In this document: one piece after another, positions 1 to 5,867 of the stretch
Layout of the letters: the number at the start of each line of letters is the position of its first letter
Numbering within the stretch: the first letter of the stretch is position 1
Assembly: GCA_025454445.1 (NCBI GenBank)
Contig: JALOOK010000317.1
Span: forward strand, 1-5,873
DNA: 5,873 bases
Source of the DNA: Oscillatoria sp. Prado101
GTDB taxonomy: Bacteria; Cyanobacteriota; Cyanobacteriia; Cyanobacteriales; Oscillatoriaceae
Reading direction: 5' to 3'
The notes under the pieces: generated by a model
Told to the model about the DNA's origin: nothing
The model's input: only the letters and a program-made list of their open reading frames with translations
Databases searched by the model: none
Made by a program: the position numbers and the translations under genes

Positions 1-26
1 ACCCTAGAATACCCAAACTGCCAACG

Positions 27-2123
27 ATGCCCGCACCTGTAAGCGCCAACCCCACTGCATTTCCCCTGATCGCTGTTGTCGGTCAAGAAGCCATCAAACA
101 AGCCCTGCTGCTGTCAGCTGTCGATCCGGGACTGGGAGGGGTGGCGATTGCCGGTCGTCGCGGCACCGCGAAATCCGTCATGGCACGCGCCGTACACTCC
201 TTACTGCCACCGATTGAAATTGTCAAGGGGTCTGTCAGCAACTGTGACCCCAACAAGCCCGAAGAGTGGGACGATTACACCCGCGCCCTGTACTGTCCGG
301 ACGAGACTGGGAACTCTGCAGCCGCTGATATCCCCACTGAAGTCATCCCCGCACCCTTCGTGCAAATTCCCCTAGGCGTAACAGAAGACCGGCTCCTGGG
401 TTCGGTGGATGTCGAGCAGTCCGTCAAACGGGGCGAAACCGTATTCCAGCCCGGGCTGCTGGCGGCGGCGCACCGGGGCGTCCTCTATGTCGATGAAATT
501 AACCTGCTCGACGACAATATCGCCAATCTGTTGCTCTCGTCACTCACAGAAGGGCGCAACCCGATCGAGCGCGAGGGCATCAGCTTCCAGCACCCCTGCA
601 AACCCCTGCTGATCGCCACCTACAACCCAGAAGAAGGCCCGCTGCGGGAACACTTGCTCGACCGGATTGCCATTGCCCTCTCCGCTGACGGCGTGCTGGG
701 AATGGACGACCGGGTGCGAGCTGTGGAGCAAGCCCTCTCCTACGCCAACTCCCCCCAAACATTCCTCGAACAGTACGCCGAAGACACCGATAACCTCAAA
801 ACCCAGATTATCCTGGCCCGGGAGTGGCTCAAGGAAGTCAGCATCACCGGCGAGCAAATCGCCTATCTCGTAGAAGAAGCGATTCGCGGAGGCGTCCAGG
901 GACACCGCGCCGAACTGTTCGCCGTGCGCGTGGCCAAAGCAGCTGCAGCCCTGGAAGGGCGCACCGCAGTCAGCGCCGAGGATTTGCGCCGCGCTGTGGA
1001 ACTGGTTATCGTCCCCCGCGCCACCATTGTCCAGACGCCCCCGGAACAGCAACCGCCGCCACCGCCGCCGCCACCGCCACCCCAGGATCAGTCCGAGCAA
1101 GAGCAAGAAGAAGAGGAAGACAAAGAAAACCCGGAACCGCCAGAGGAACAGCAGGCGACTGTCCCGGAAGAGTTTCTTTTTGACCCAGAAGGGGTGCTTC
1201 TCGACGACTCCGTGCTCTATTTCGCGCAAATGGCCAGCCGGCGGGGCAAGTCCGGCAGCCGCAGCGTTATTTTTTCTGATGACAGAGGGCGCTATGTCAA
1301 GCCGGTGCTGCCCAAGGGCAAGGTGCGGCGAATTGCGGTGGATGCCACCCTGAGGGCGGCTGCGCCTTACCAAAAAGCCCGGCGCGAGAGACTCGCTCGC
1401 GAAACCGCAGCATATCTTGCCAAAAAATCCCCAAATCCCCAAATCCCGGCACCCCCTCCCAACCGGCGCGTCTTCGTCGAAGAAGGTGATGTCCGCGCCA
1501 AGCGTCTGGCCAGAAAAGCCGGTGCCCTAGTCGTGTTTGTGGTGGACGCCTCTGGCTCAATGGCCCTCAACCGCATGCAGTCGGCGAAGGGTGCGGTGAT
1601 GCAGCTGCTGCAGGAAGCGTATCAAAGTCGTGACCAAGTGGCGCTGATTCCCTTCCGGGGCGAACAAGCGGATGTGCTGCTCCCCCCAACTCGTTCGATT
1701 ACCACGGCGCGACGGCGTTTGGAACGGCTCCCCTGCGGCGGGGGCTCGCCTCTGGCCCACGGGCTGACTCAGGCGGTGCGCGTGGGTGTCAATGCCCAGC
1801 AGTCTGGGGATATTGGCCAGGTGGTGATTGTGGCGATTACCGACGGGCGGGGGAATATTCCCCTGGCGCGTTCCCTGGGCGAGCCGGTTGTGGATGGGGA
1901 AAAGCCGGATATTAAGGGGGAGTTGCTGGAGATTGCGGCCAAGATTCGGGCGCTGGGTATTCAGCTGCTGGTGATCGATACGGAGAATAAGTTTATTTCC
2001 ACCGGCTTTGCTAAGGAACTGGCTAAAACTGCCGGTGGGAAATACTATCACTTGCCCAAGGCGACAGACCAGGCGATAGCGGCGATGGCCAAGGATGCGA
2101 TTGCCGGTATGAAATCGCGGTAG
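27..2123 (+). CDS. chlD: Magnesium chelatase subunit D (ChlD)
   Basis: ChlD is the AAA+/integrin-I-domain subunit of the ChlI-ChlD-ChlH Mg-chelatase, which inserts Mg2+ into protoporphyrin IX at the start of chlorophyll synthesis. The 698-residue protein has the expected order. The N-terminal AAA+ domain carries Walker A GRRGTAKS (residues 43-50) and Walker B LYVDEINLLD (D156, E157). The linker starts with ten prolines (343-352) followed by an acidic Glu/Gln-rich stretch (about 354-377). The C-terminal I domain has the MIDAS motif DASGS (507-511), GGGSPLAHG with S574 in the usual Thr/Ser position, and TDGRGN with D606. The length fits cyanobacterial ChlD. The ATG at 27 gives the usual N-terminus leading into FPLIAVVGQEAIKQAL; no clear Shine-Dalgarno lies in the 26 bases available upstream. 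The promoter is outside the window. The gene is convergent with the oxidoreductase at 2689-3870. The 3' quarter uses G/T-ending codons more than the 5' part. Identification is very secure. Confidence 0.97.
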   Translation: MPAPVSANPTAFPLIAVVGQEAIKQALLLSAVDPGLGGVAIAGRRGTAKSVMARAVHSLLPPIEIVKGSVSNCDPNKPEEWDDYTRALYCPDETGNSAAADIPTEVIPAPFVQIPLGVTEDRLLGSVDVEQSVKRGETVFQPGLLAAAHRGVLYVDEINLLDDNIANLLLSSLTEGRNPIEREGISFQHPCKPLLIATYNPEEGPLREHLLDRIAIALSADGVLGMDDRVRAVEQALSYANSPQTFLEQYAEDTDNLKTQIILAREWLKEVSITGEQIAYLVEEAIRGGVQGHRAELFAVRVAKAAAALEGRTAVSAEDLRRAVELVIVPRATIVQTPPEQQPPPPPPPPPPQDQSEQEQEEEEDKENPEPPEEQQATVPEEFLFDPEGVLLDDSVLYFAQMASRRGKSGSRSVIFSDDRGRYVKPVLPKGKVRRIAVDATLRAAAPYQKARRERLARETAAYLAKKSPNPQIPAPPPNRRVFVEEGDVRAKRLARKAGALVVFVVDASGSMALNRMQSAKGAVMQLLQEAYQSRDQVALIPFRGEQADVLLPPTRSITTARRRLERLPCGGGSPLAHGLTQAVRVGVNAQQSGDIGQVVIVAITDGRGNIPLARSLGEPVVDGEKPDIKGELLEIAAKIRALGIQLLVIDTENKFISTGFAKELAKTAGGKYYHLPKATDQAIAAMAKDAIAGMKSR
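1425..1447 (+). repeat. 8-bp tandem repeat (AAATCCCC) inside chlD
   Basis: Nearly three perfect units of AAATCCCC (1425-1432, 1433-1440, 1441-1447) lie in the chlD linker just upstream of the I domain, encoding K-S-P-N-P-Q-I-P. Because 8 is not a multiple of 3, gain or loss of one unit would shift the frame. The array is short, and cyanobacteria often carry short tandem repeats, so it may be chance or a minor insertion in a tolerant linker. Confidence 0.7.
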
Positions 2124-2170
2124 GCACCAGGGCCCACAGCTAGAGCGGTTTTTATCTGAGTGAGGTACTA

Positions 2171-2203
2171 AGAAACCCGGTTTCTTAAAGAAACCGGGTT
2201 TCT
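2171..2203. repeat. 33-bp dispersed palindrome, copy 1
   Basis: The arms AGAAACCCGGTTTCT and AGAAACCGGGTTTCT are exact reverse complements (15 bp each) around a 3-base TAA loop. Each arm is itself almost palindromic (AGAAAC...GTTTCT). It begins 47 bases after the chlD stop. Similar elements are common in filamentous cyanobacterial genomes. Compared with copies 2 and 3, the two arms are in the opposite order, because the central base of each arm is C then G rather than G then C. It may form a strong RNA hairpin at the chlD mRNA end, but no U-tract follows. Confidence 0.9.
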
Positions 2204-2221
2204 GGCATGTACTTCCCCTCG

Positions 2222-2288
2222 TTCCCAGGGCGGGCACGCTTTCCCGCCCCTACCGTCTGGGAATGCGCATCGGGAGGCTCTGCCTCCC
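2222..2288. repeat. Nested hairpin repeat block
   Basis: Two adjoining structures are visible. The first has an outer stem TTCCCAG (2222-2228) pairing with CTGGGAA (2257-2263), enclosing or competing with an inner stem GGGCGGG (2228-2234) pairing with CCCGCCC (2243-2249). The second is GGGAGGC-TCT-GCCTCCC (2272-2288), a perfect 7-bp hairpin. The pattern resembles the dispersed 'GTTCCCAG...GGGAGGCTCTGCCTCCC' type of repeat that I associate with cyanobacterial intergenic regions; that link is from memory. Only one copy occurs in this window. Confidence 0.75.
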
Positions 2289-2319
2289 CTGCCGGACAAG
2301 CAGCATTATTATTTTCTAT

Positions 2320-2397
2320 TATCCGGAAGAAAGCATATATACAAAACCCGTCTAAACTCGGGTATTTGTGAAAACCATTTAATCGTAAGTTATCTCA
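2320..2397 (+). repeat. 78-bp direct repeat, copy 1
   Basis: This segment is repeated 203 bp downstream (2523-2600) with 74 of 78 positions identical. It contains a potential hairpin at 2341-2369: ACAAAACCCG pairing with CGGGTATTTGT, with one bulged A and the loop TCTAAACT. All stem bases pair in this copy. It is AT-rich compared with its surroundings and has no open reading frame. It may be a regulatory or mobile-element remnant, or a simple local duplication. Confidence 0.9.
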
Positions 2398-2522
2398 TTT
2401 AGTGTCCGCTGTCCGAAAAATGGCCGTCAACTGGGGCTGATGGCCACCGGCAGGGGGCAATTGGGCCACGAAAAGCAGACTGGCCGCACCGCTGCGGGGC
2501 CTAATTAGGGCAAATTTTGCAA

Positions 2523-2600
2523 TATCCGGAAGAAAGCATATATACAAAACCGGTCTAAACTCGGGTATTTGTGAAAATCATTTAATCGTAAAATATCTCA
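2523..2600 (+). repeat. 78-bp direct repeat, copy 2
   Basis: This is the second copy of the unit at 2320-2397, with four substitutions. One (C to G) falls in the left arm of the internal hairpin, giving ACCGG opposite CGGGT and so one mismatched pair. Homology ends sharply at TATCTCA (2600). The sequences outside the two copies are unrelated, so the duplicated unit is bounded and is not part of a longer tandem array. Confidence 0.9.
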
Positions 2601-2630
2601 GTGAGGGGCGGTCGCCCGGAAGCCCCTGAC
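2601..2630. repeat. Imperfect hairpin
   Basis: GTGAGGGGC (2601-2609) can pair with GCCCCTGAC (2622-2630) with one mismatch. It directly abuts the end of the second 78-bp repeat and ends three bases before the second 33-bp palindrome. No T-run follows on either strand. Role unknown; it may be part of the same mosaic of intergenic repeats. Confidence 0.5.
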
Positions 2631-2633
2631 GCC

Positions 2634-2666
2634 AGAAACCGGGTTTCTTTAAGAAACCCGGTTTCT
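2634..2666. repeat. 33-bp dispersed palindrome, copy 2
   Basis: The arms AGAAACCGGGTTTCT and AGAAACCCGGTTTCT are perfect reverse complements around a TTA loop. The 33 bases are identical to copy 3 at 5835-5867. The element lies 22 bases beyond the stop codon of the minus-strand oxidoreductase, where it could cap the 3' end of that transcript. Confidence 0.92.
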
Positions 2667-2668
2667 CA

Positions 2669-2693
2669 GGACAGGCGGGACAGATGTCCTACG
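2669..2693 (-). repeat. 25-bp GGACAGGCG-type element, copy 1 (degenerate)
   Basis: Read on the minus strand, this matches 22 of 25 bases of the element at 3912-3936; three adjacent bases differ (TCT instead of GGC), which weakens the hairpin to a GGACA/TGTCC stem. It is inverted relative to the other copy, so the two bracket the oxidoreductase gene. Its CGTAG end contains the TAG stop codon of that gene (2689-2691). Confidence 0.8.
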
Positions 2694-3870
2694 TCCGTCT
2701 TCCGGGGGAGAGTTGGGGGACAATCTCGTCGGTGCGGGTGGCGGCGAAGCTGGCAAATCGTCGCGCTAGAGGTGGGACGAAGACTAGGGGACTGCTAAAG
2801 CCGGTGAAGAGATGAATTCCCTGGAATCCGGGGATTTCCCCGATTGAGGGGAGTTGATCGGGACTGAATGCGACTAAGCACTGGTGCCAGGTTGCCGGCA
2901 GGTTAGCTAAAGCCGGCAAAATTTTGGCGATTTCAGTGCGAATTGCGGCTTCACTTTCGGCGGGGTTTACTGCAGTGTTGGGAACGCTGGGGTTGGTTAA
3001 GACGCGGCTGATTTGTCCGATTCTGATTCTGCCGTCTAGAAACTGAATCGCACCGGCATCAAGGATAGGCGGTGCCAATTCTCGCTCGGGTTCGTCCCAA
3101 AGTTTTTCAGCTTCTTGGGTGCTGGCACTCGTCTCCAATTGTAAGCGCTGGTTGGTCGCTGACATGACACAGGTTCGCAGGTGGGTGTGGACGGGGGGAG
3201 TTTCGAGAAGTTCAGTACAGGTAAAATAGATTCGGGTGTCGATACCGGCTGCTTTGAGGGTGGAGCGAGTAATTCCGCCGGCGCAGATGGCGACGTTGGC
3301 GGCGCGAATTGTGCCGGTGGGAGTGGTGACGCCGGTGATGCAATTGCCTTCGCGCAGGAGTCCGGAGACTGGGGCAATTTGCATTGCGCCGCCGGCTCGG
3401 ATCAAGGCTTGACAGTACGCCCGCACGAGAGCTTCTGGCTGGACGTGCCCGTGACGGACTGTAAGAGCGCCGGCGATCGATTCGGGATTGAGTAGTGGTT
3501 CGAGATCGCAGGCTTCGCTGACGCTGATCAATCGGGGAGCTATGGCGCAATTGGCAAAACCAGCGGCTATTTGTTCCGGGTTTTCGCCGGTGGCAACTGT
3601 CAGTAAAAGGTCTAATTCGCGGAACAGGATATTGGCGTCTAATTCTTCGGACAGGGTGCGCAGGAGTGCAATCCCTTCGGCGCTGAGTTGGCGCGTCAGT
3701 TCTGTGGTGCCCGCCCAGTAGGCAACACCGGCGTAACTGAGGCGAGTTGCGTTTTGCATCGCTGGGTGCTGCTCTAACAGGAGGACAGAAAAGCCTTTCT
3801 TGGCTAATTCATAGCTAAGAGCCGCACCAGTTATGCCGGCTCCGACTACAGTCCAGTCGTAGGTTTTCAT
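2689..3870 (-). CDS. FAD-dependent oxidoreductase, DadA/glycine-oxidase superfamily
   Basis: A soluble flavoenzyme of the DAO fold (D-amino acid dehydrogenase, glycine oxidase and sarcosine oxidase relatives), 393 residues, close to the usual family length. The N-terminus has a Rossmann FAD-binding motif, VVGAGITGAALSYEL (GxGxxG at 10-15), followed by the ribose-binding acid E33. The C-terminus keeps the family shape SPDQLPSIGEIPG (336 onward) and a GFS motif (357-359). In DadA-like enzymes these are usually GxRPxTPD and GFSGHG; here they read CLVAFSPD and GFSSPL, so the substrate-binding Arg and the usual Gly-His are not present at those places. Substrate is therefore unknown and may not be an ordinary amino acid. 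The ATG at 3868-3870 starts right at the FAD motif; AAGG touches the ATG, too close for a normal ribosome site. It follows modC by 85 bp on the same strand. The last codons and the TAG stop lie in or beside a dispersed repeat. Confidence 0.88.
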   Translation of the reverse strand: MKTYDWTVVGAGITGAALSYELAKKGFSVLLLEQHPAMQNATRLSYAGVAYWAGTTELTRQLSAEGIALLRTLSEELDANILFRELDLLLTVATGENPEQIAAGFANCAIAPRLISVSEACDLEPLLNPESIAGALTVRHGHVQPEALVRAYCQALIRAGGAMQIAPVSGLLREGNCITGVTTPTGTIRAANVAICAGGITRSTLKAAGIDTRIYFTCTELLETPPVHTHLRTCVMSATNQRLQLETSASTQEAEKLWDEPERELAPPILDAGAIQFLDGRIRIGQISRVLTNPSVPNTAVNPAESEAAIRTEIAKILPALANLPATWHQCLVAFSPDQLPSIGEIPGFQGIHLFTGFSSPLVFVPPLARRFASFAATRTDEIVPQLSPGRRT

Positions 3871-3902
3871 CCTTGTTTAAACCGATTTATTTGCCTGTTA
3901 TA

Positions 3903-3908
3903 ATTATA
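3903..3908 (-). promoter_or_regulatory. Possible -10 box for the oxidoreductase gene
   Basis: A perfect TATAAT lies on the minus strand 32 bases before the ATG at 3870, in an AT-rich pocket between the hairpin at 3916-3936 and the gene. No good -35 hexamer is visible: the expected position falls in the GC-rich hairpin. The AT pocket also contains TATAAT on the plus strand (3899-3904), where no gene follows, so the match may be chance. Confidence 0.3.
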
Positions 3909-3911
3909 TCT

Positions 3912-3936
3912 CGTAGGACAGGCGTCCCGCCTGTCC
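3912..3936 (+). repeat. 25-bp GGACAGGCG-type hairpin element, copy 2
   Basis: The core is a perfect 9-bp hairpin, GGACAGGCG-TCC-CGCCTGTCC (3916-3936), preceded by CGTA. It resembles a dispersed element that I associate with cyanobacterial intergenic DNA. It lies 19 bases beyond the modC stop and upstream of the oxidoreductase start, so on the modBC transcript it could act as a processing or attenuation hairpin; no U-tract follows. A degenerate inverted copy is at 2669-2693. Confidence 0.88.
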
Positions 3937-3955
3937 CGCAGGAGCAAAGAAGGCT

Positions 3956-4951
3956 TTATTCTCGCAGGAGAAGCAGTCGCAGCGGATGGATATGTATGTG
4001 CCAAGGGAAGGGGCGATCTTTGAGAGCCGCCCATTTTTCTTTGAAGACTTCCGCTTGCAAGTGGTAGTCTCGATCGCTTGCAGGAGGGTGGTGCAGCTTC
4101 AGATAAAGCGTCATCCGGTGTGGGGTTTCGCTCGTCGCCGCTAGCCAGCAAGGGAAAGTGTTTTCCAGGCTGGCGTCGTTGGGGAAACTCAGCTGGTGGG
4201 CGCGAATTCCCACCCATCTCAAATCCTCCGGAATCGGTTCGATGACTTGCAAGGTGCAGCCCCAGTCGGTGGCTTCTATCTGCTGGGTGCCGGTGGCGAC
4301 AGCGCCAGAAAAGTTTTTGCATCCTGTTAGTTGGGCAACGCTGAATGTGGGGGGTTTTTCAAAAATGTTGTGTTTGGAACCACAAGCGACTGCTTTTCCT
4401 CGCTCAATCACTAATATATTTTGACAAACTCGGTAAGCTTCTTCCAGATTGTGCGTCACAAAAAGAGTGACGCCCGGGTAATTTGCTAGCAGGGAAATCA
4501 GTTGCTTTTCTAGCTGGTTGCGCAGGTGGGTGTCCAGTGCGGAAAACGGCTCATCCAGTAACAGCGCTTCTGGCTGGCTGGCTAGGGCTCTCGCCAGGGC
4601 AACTCGCTGCTGCTGACCTCCAGAAAGTTGGTGAGGGTAGCGGTTTTCTAATCCCTGCAACTGAAAGGCAGCCAGTTGGGTTTGCACCTCCTGATTGATG
4701 GTGGAACGAGGTCTGCCCTTTGGCAAACCGAAGGCAATATTTTGAGCTACTGTTAAATGAGGGAAGAGGGCGTAGTTTTGAAATAAAAAGCCAATGCGGC
4801 GCTGGCGAGAAGGCAGGTTAATTCCCTGTTCCGAGTCAAACAGCACGCGCCGGTTCAAGACAATTTTCCCCCGACGGGGGGTTGACAAACCGGCAATGCA
4901 GCGCAGAGTCATGCTCTTTCCAGAACCGGAAGCCCCTAAAAGTCCCAGCAC
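3956..4951 (-). CDS. modC: Molybdate ABC transporter ATPase, ModC part of a ModBC fusion
   Basis: This is the ATP-hydrolysing part of the molybdate importer, on the cytoplasmic side. Numbered from the GTG at 4951 it has 331 residues: Walker A GASGSGKS (6-13), Q-loop Q58 in LFQNYALF, ABC signature LSGGQ (109-113), Walker B LLLDEP (130-135), D-loop SALD, and switch histidine H167 in VTHN. TGCKNFSG (209-216) and the following accessory domain are typical of the ModC branch, which supports molybdate rather than another anion. The GTG is not a believable start: it lies inside GEVLGLLG, directly against GGGGGGAGG, and would remove the first beta strands and the aromatic A-loop of the ATPase. The next in-frame ATG is already inside the Walker A region. 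Those missing residues are encoded in the ModB frame, so this is most likely the second half of a fused gene split by a one-base frame change at 4954-4959. Confidence 0.92.
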   Translation of the reverse strand: MLGLLGASGSGKSMTLRCIAGLSTPRRGKIVLNRRVLFDSEQGINLPSRQRRIGFLFQNYALFPHLTVAQNIAFGLPKGRPRSTINQEVQTQLAAFQLQGLENRYPHQLSGGQQQRVALARALASQPEALLLDEPFSALDTHLRNQLEKQLISLLANYPGVTLFVTHNLEEAYRVCQNILVIERGKAVACGSKHNIFEKPPTFSVAQLTGCKNFSGAVATGTQQIEATDWGCTLQVIEPIPEDLRWVGIRAHQLSFPNDASLENTFPCWLAATSETPHRMTLYLKLHHPPASDRDYHLQAEVFKEKWAALKDRPFPWHIHIHPLRLLLLRE

Positions 4952-5784
4952 CTCCCCCCTGAGTTCAATTCCACATCGAGGGGAAAGCTAGAAAGTGGCT
5001 TTTCGATATCTGCGAACAGCCCTATTTCTGAAGGCGGGCAATCGTGTTTGTAGGGCATTAGGGGCGCTGCAGGTGGCTGTTTCTCCGTGAGGGCGATTGC
5101 GGGTGCCGGTGCGCCAAAAGCCAAGCGCCGCCCGGATGCAGACCAATAATTGACCCCCGCCAGCACACTCAGGGAAATTCCCAGAATAATCAGCACCCAG
5201 ATGGAAGCTTGCTTCATGTCACCTGCTTCCACGGCAAAATAAATCGCCATTGGCACAGTTTGGGTTTGTCCGGGAATATTGCCGGCGAGCATCAGCGTCG
5301 CGCCGAATTCCCCCAGCCCGCGCGTAAATGCTAGAATTGTTCCCGCCACAATTCCAGGGTACGCCAGTGGCACCATCACCCGCCAAAAAACAGTCCATTC
5401 CGACGCCCCCAAAGTGCGGGCGGCGTGCAAGAGATTGGGGTCAATTTGCTCAAAGGCTGCCAGGGCTGTTTTGTACATCAGCGGGAAGGCTACGACTGTG
5501 GCAGTAATAACTGTTGCCGGCCATGAGAAAATTACAGTTAATCCGAATTGCAGCAAAAACTGGCCAACCGGCCCATTTCTGCCGAACAGCAACAGCAACA
5601 AAAACCCCAGCACTGTTGGCGGCAAAACCAGGGGGGCGATGAAAAATCCCTCAATTATTGCTTTGCCTTTGATGCGAGTTCCCAGCATCCACCGTGCGGC
5701 GGCAATCCCCATAAAGAAGGTGATTGCAGTCGCTAGCGCTGCGGTTTTCAGGGATATCCATAAAGGGGAGAAGTCAAATGCCAT
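4936..5784 (-). CDS. modB: Molybdate ABC transporter permease, ModB part of a ModBC fusion
   Basis: This is the inner-membrane channel of the molybdate importer; ModA (not in the window) would deliver molybdate to it. Several hydrophobic segments are visible, at about 11-31, 46-67, 83-107, 141-156 and 194-213. The EAA loop that contacts the ATPase is at about 121-145 (AARTLGASEWTVFWRVMVPL), followed by RGLGEFGATLMLAGN, a ModB hallmark. After residue about 220 comes a Pro/Ala-rich linker and then LFADIEKPLSSFPLDVELNSGG (256-277), which is the start of an ABC ATPase domain and not permease. The frame then runs off into RCWDF and a TAG at 4936-4938. The ATG at 5784 matches the family start; no clear Shine-Dalgarno precedes it, and an in-frame stop lies 15 codons upstream. 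With a -1 shift at the G run, ModB and ModC would make one protein of 609 residues, as in cyanobacterial ModBC fusions. Confidence 0.92.
   Translation of the reverse strand: MAFDFSPLWISLKTAALATAITFFMGIAAARWMLGTRIKGKAIIEGFFIAPLVLPPTVLGFLLLLLFGRNGPVGQFLLQFGLTVIFSWPATVITATVVAFPLMYKTALAAFEQIDPNLLHAARTLGASEWTVFWRVMVPLAYPGIVAGTILAFTRGLGEFGATLMLAGNIPGQTQTVPMAIYFAVEAGDMKQASIWVLIILGISLSVLAGVNYWSASGRRLAFGAPAPAIALTEKQPPAAPLMPYKHDCPPSEIGLFADIEKPLSSFPLDVELNSGGRCWDF
4954..4959 (-). other. G6 run where the ModB and ModC frames meet
   Basis: On the minus strand the codons are TCA GGG GGG AGG TGC TGG GAC TTT TAG in the ModB frame. Stepping back one base on the six Gs gives S-G-G-E-V-L-G-L-L-G-A-S-G, a normal ATPase N-terminus. 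The same result follows from a seventh G added by RNA polymerase slippage or present in the true genome. The 0-frame stop is only six codons after the run. The sequence AGGGGGGAGG also resembles a strong Shine-Dalgarno. Possible explanations are a sequencing error in a homopolymer, a recent mutation, a phase-variable tract, or programmed slippage; the window cannot separate them. Confidence 0.85.
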
Positions 5785-5834
5785 CGAATTGTTAATTTTG
5801 GGTTTTATCTGTGAGCGGCGTGGGCGTCACAGCT

Positions 5835-5867
5835 AGAAACCGGGTTTCTTTAAGAAACCCGGTTTCT
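5835..5867. repeat. 33-bp dispersed palindrome, copy 3
   Basis: Identical over 33 bases to copy 2 (2634-2666): arms AGAAACCGGGTTTCT and AGAAACCCGGTTTCT around TTA. It lies 50 bp upstream of the modB ATG. The modB promoter must therefore lie either in that 50-bp gap, where I see no clear -10/-35 pair or operator, or upstream of the palindrome and outside the window, in which case the hairpin would be in the modBC leader. Confidence 0.92.

Larger units (their letters stand above)
2124..2688. other. Non-coding repeat island between convergent genes
   Basis: This stretch of about 565 bp separates the chlD stop from the 3' end of the oppositely oriented oxidoreductase gene. I found no convincing gene or tRNA in it. 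It is made largely of repeats: a 33-bp palindrome (2171-2203), a nested hairpin block (2222-2288), two 78-bp direct repeats (2320-2397 and 2523-2600), a hairpin (2601-2630), a second 33-bp palindrome (2634-2666) and a 25-bp hairpin element (2669-2693). The 125 bp between the direct repeats (2398-2522) is GC-rich, with a small hairpin, CCGCA-CCGC-TGCGG at 2484-2497, and no other recognisable feature. No hairpin here is followed by a good T-run, so a classical intrinsic terminator for chlD cannot be named, though the palindromes could stop or stabilise transcripts from both sides. Confidence 0.8.

Noticed and set aside
540..1442. 300-residue open frame on the minus strand
   Set aside because: It lies wholly opposite chlD, whose protein motifs are unmistakable. 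The predicted protein is low-complexity and mirrors the polyproline and acidic codons, so it is a shadow.
2171..2203. Classical intrinsic terminator for chlD
   Set aside because: The hairpin is strong, but it is followed by GGCATG rather than a T-run. I kept it as a dispersed repeat with possible end-protecting effect.
1557..2237. 226-residue open frame on the minus strand
   Set aside because: It is opposite the conserved I domain of chlD and begins inside repeat DNA. It has no recognisable domain.
2171..2666. CRISPR array suggested by repeated palindromes
   Set aside because: Only two 33-bp copies occur here, 430 bp apart and with swapped arms, plus a distant third copy. There are no regularly sized spacers and no cas genes.
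2601..2798. 65-residue open frame on the plus strand
   Set aside because: It runs through the hairpin repeats and into the antisense of the oxidoreductase 3' end; no domain, and its composition reflects the repeats.
4949..4951. GTG as a true independent start of modC
   Set aside because: It is within the conserved ATPase core, with an SD-like sequence touching it instead of spaced from it. A protein from here would lack the first strands and the A-loop that are encoded in the other frame.
5279..5836. 185-residue open frame on the plus strand
   Set aside because: It is antisense to the conserved ModB permease, shows no family features, and ends in intergenic DNA.
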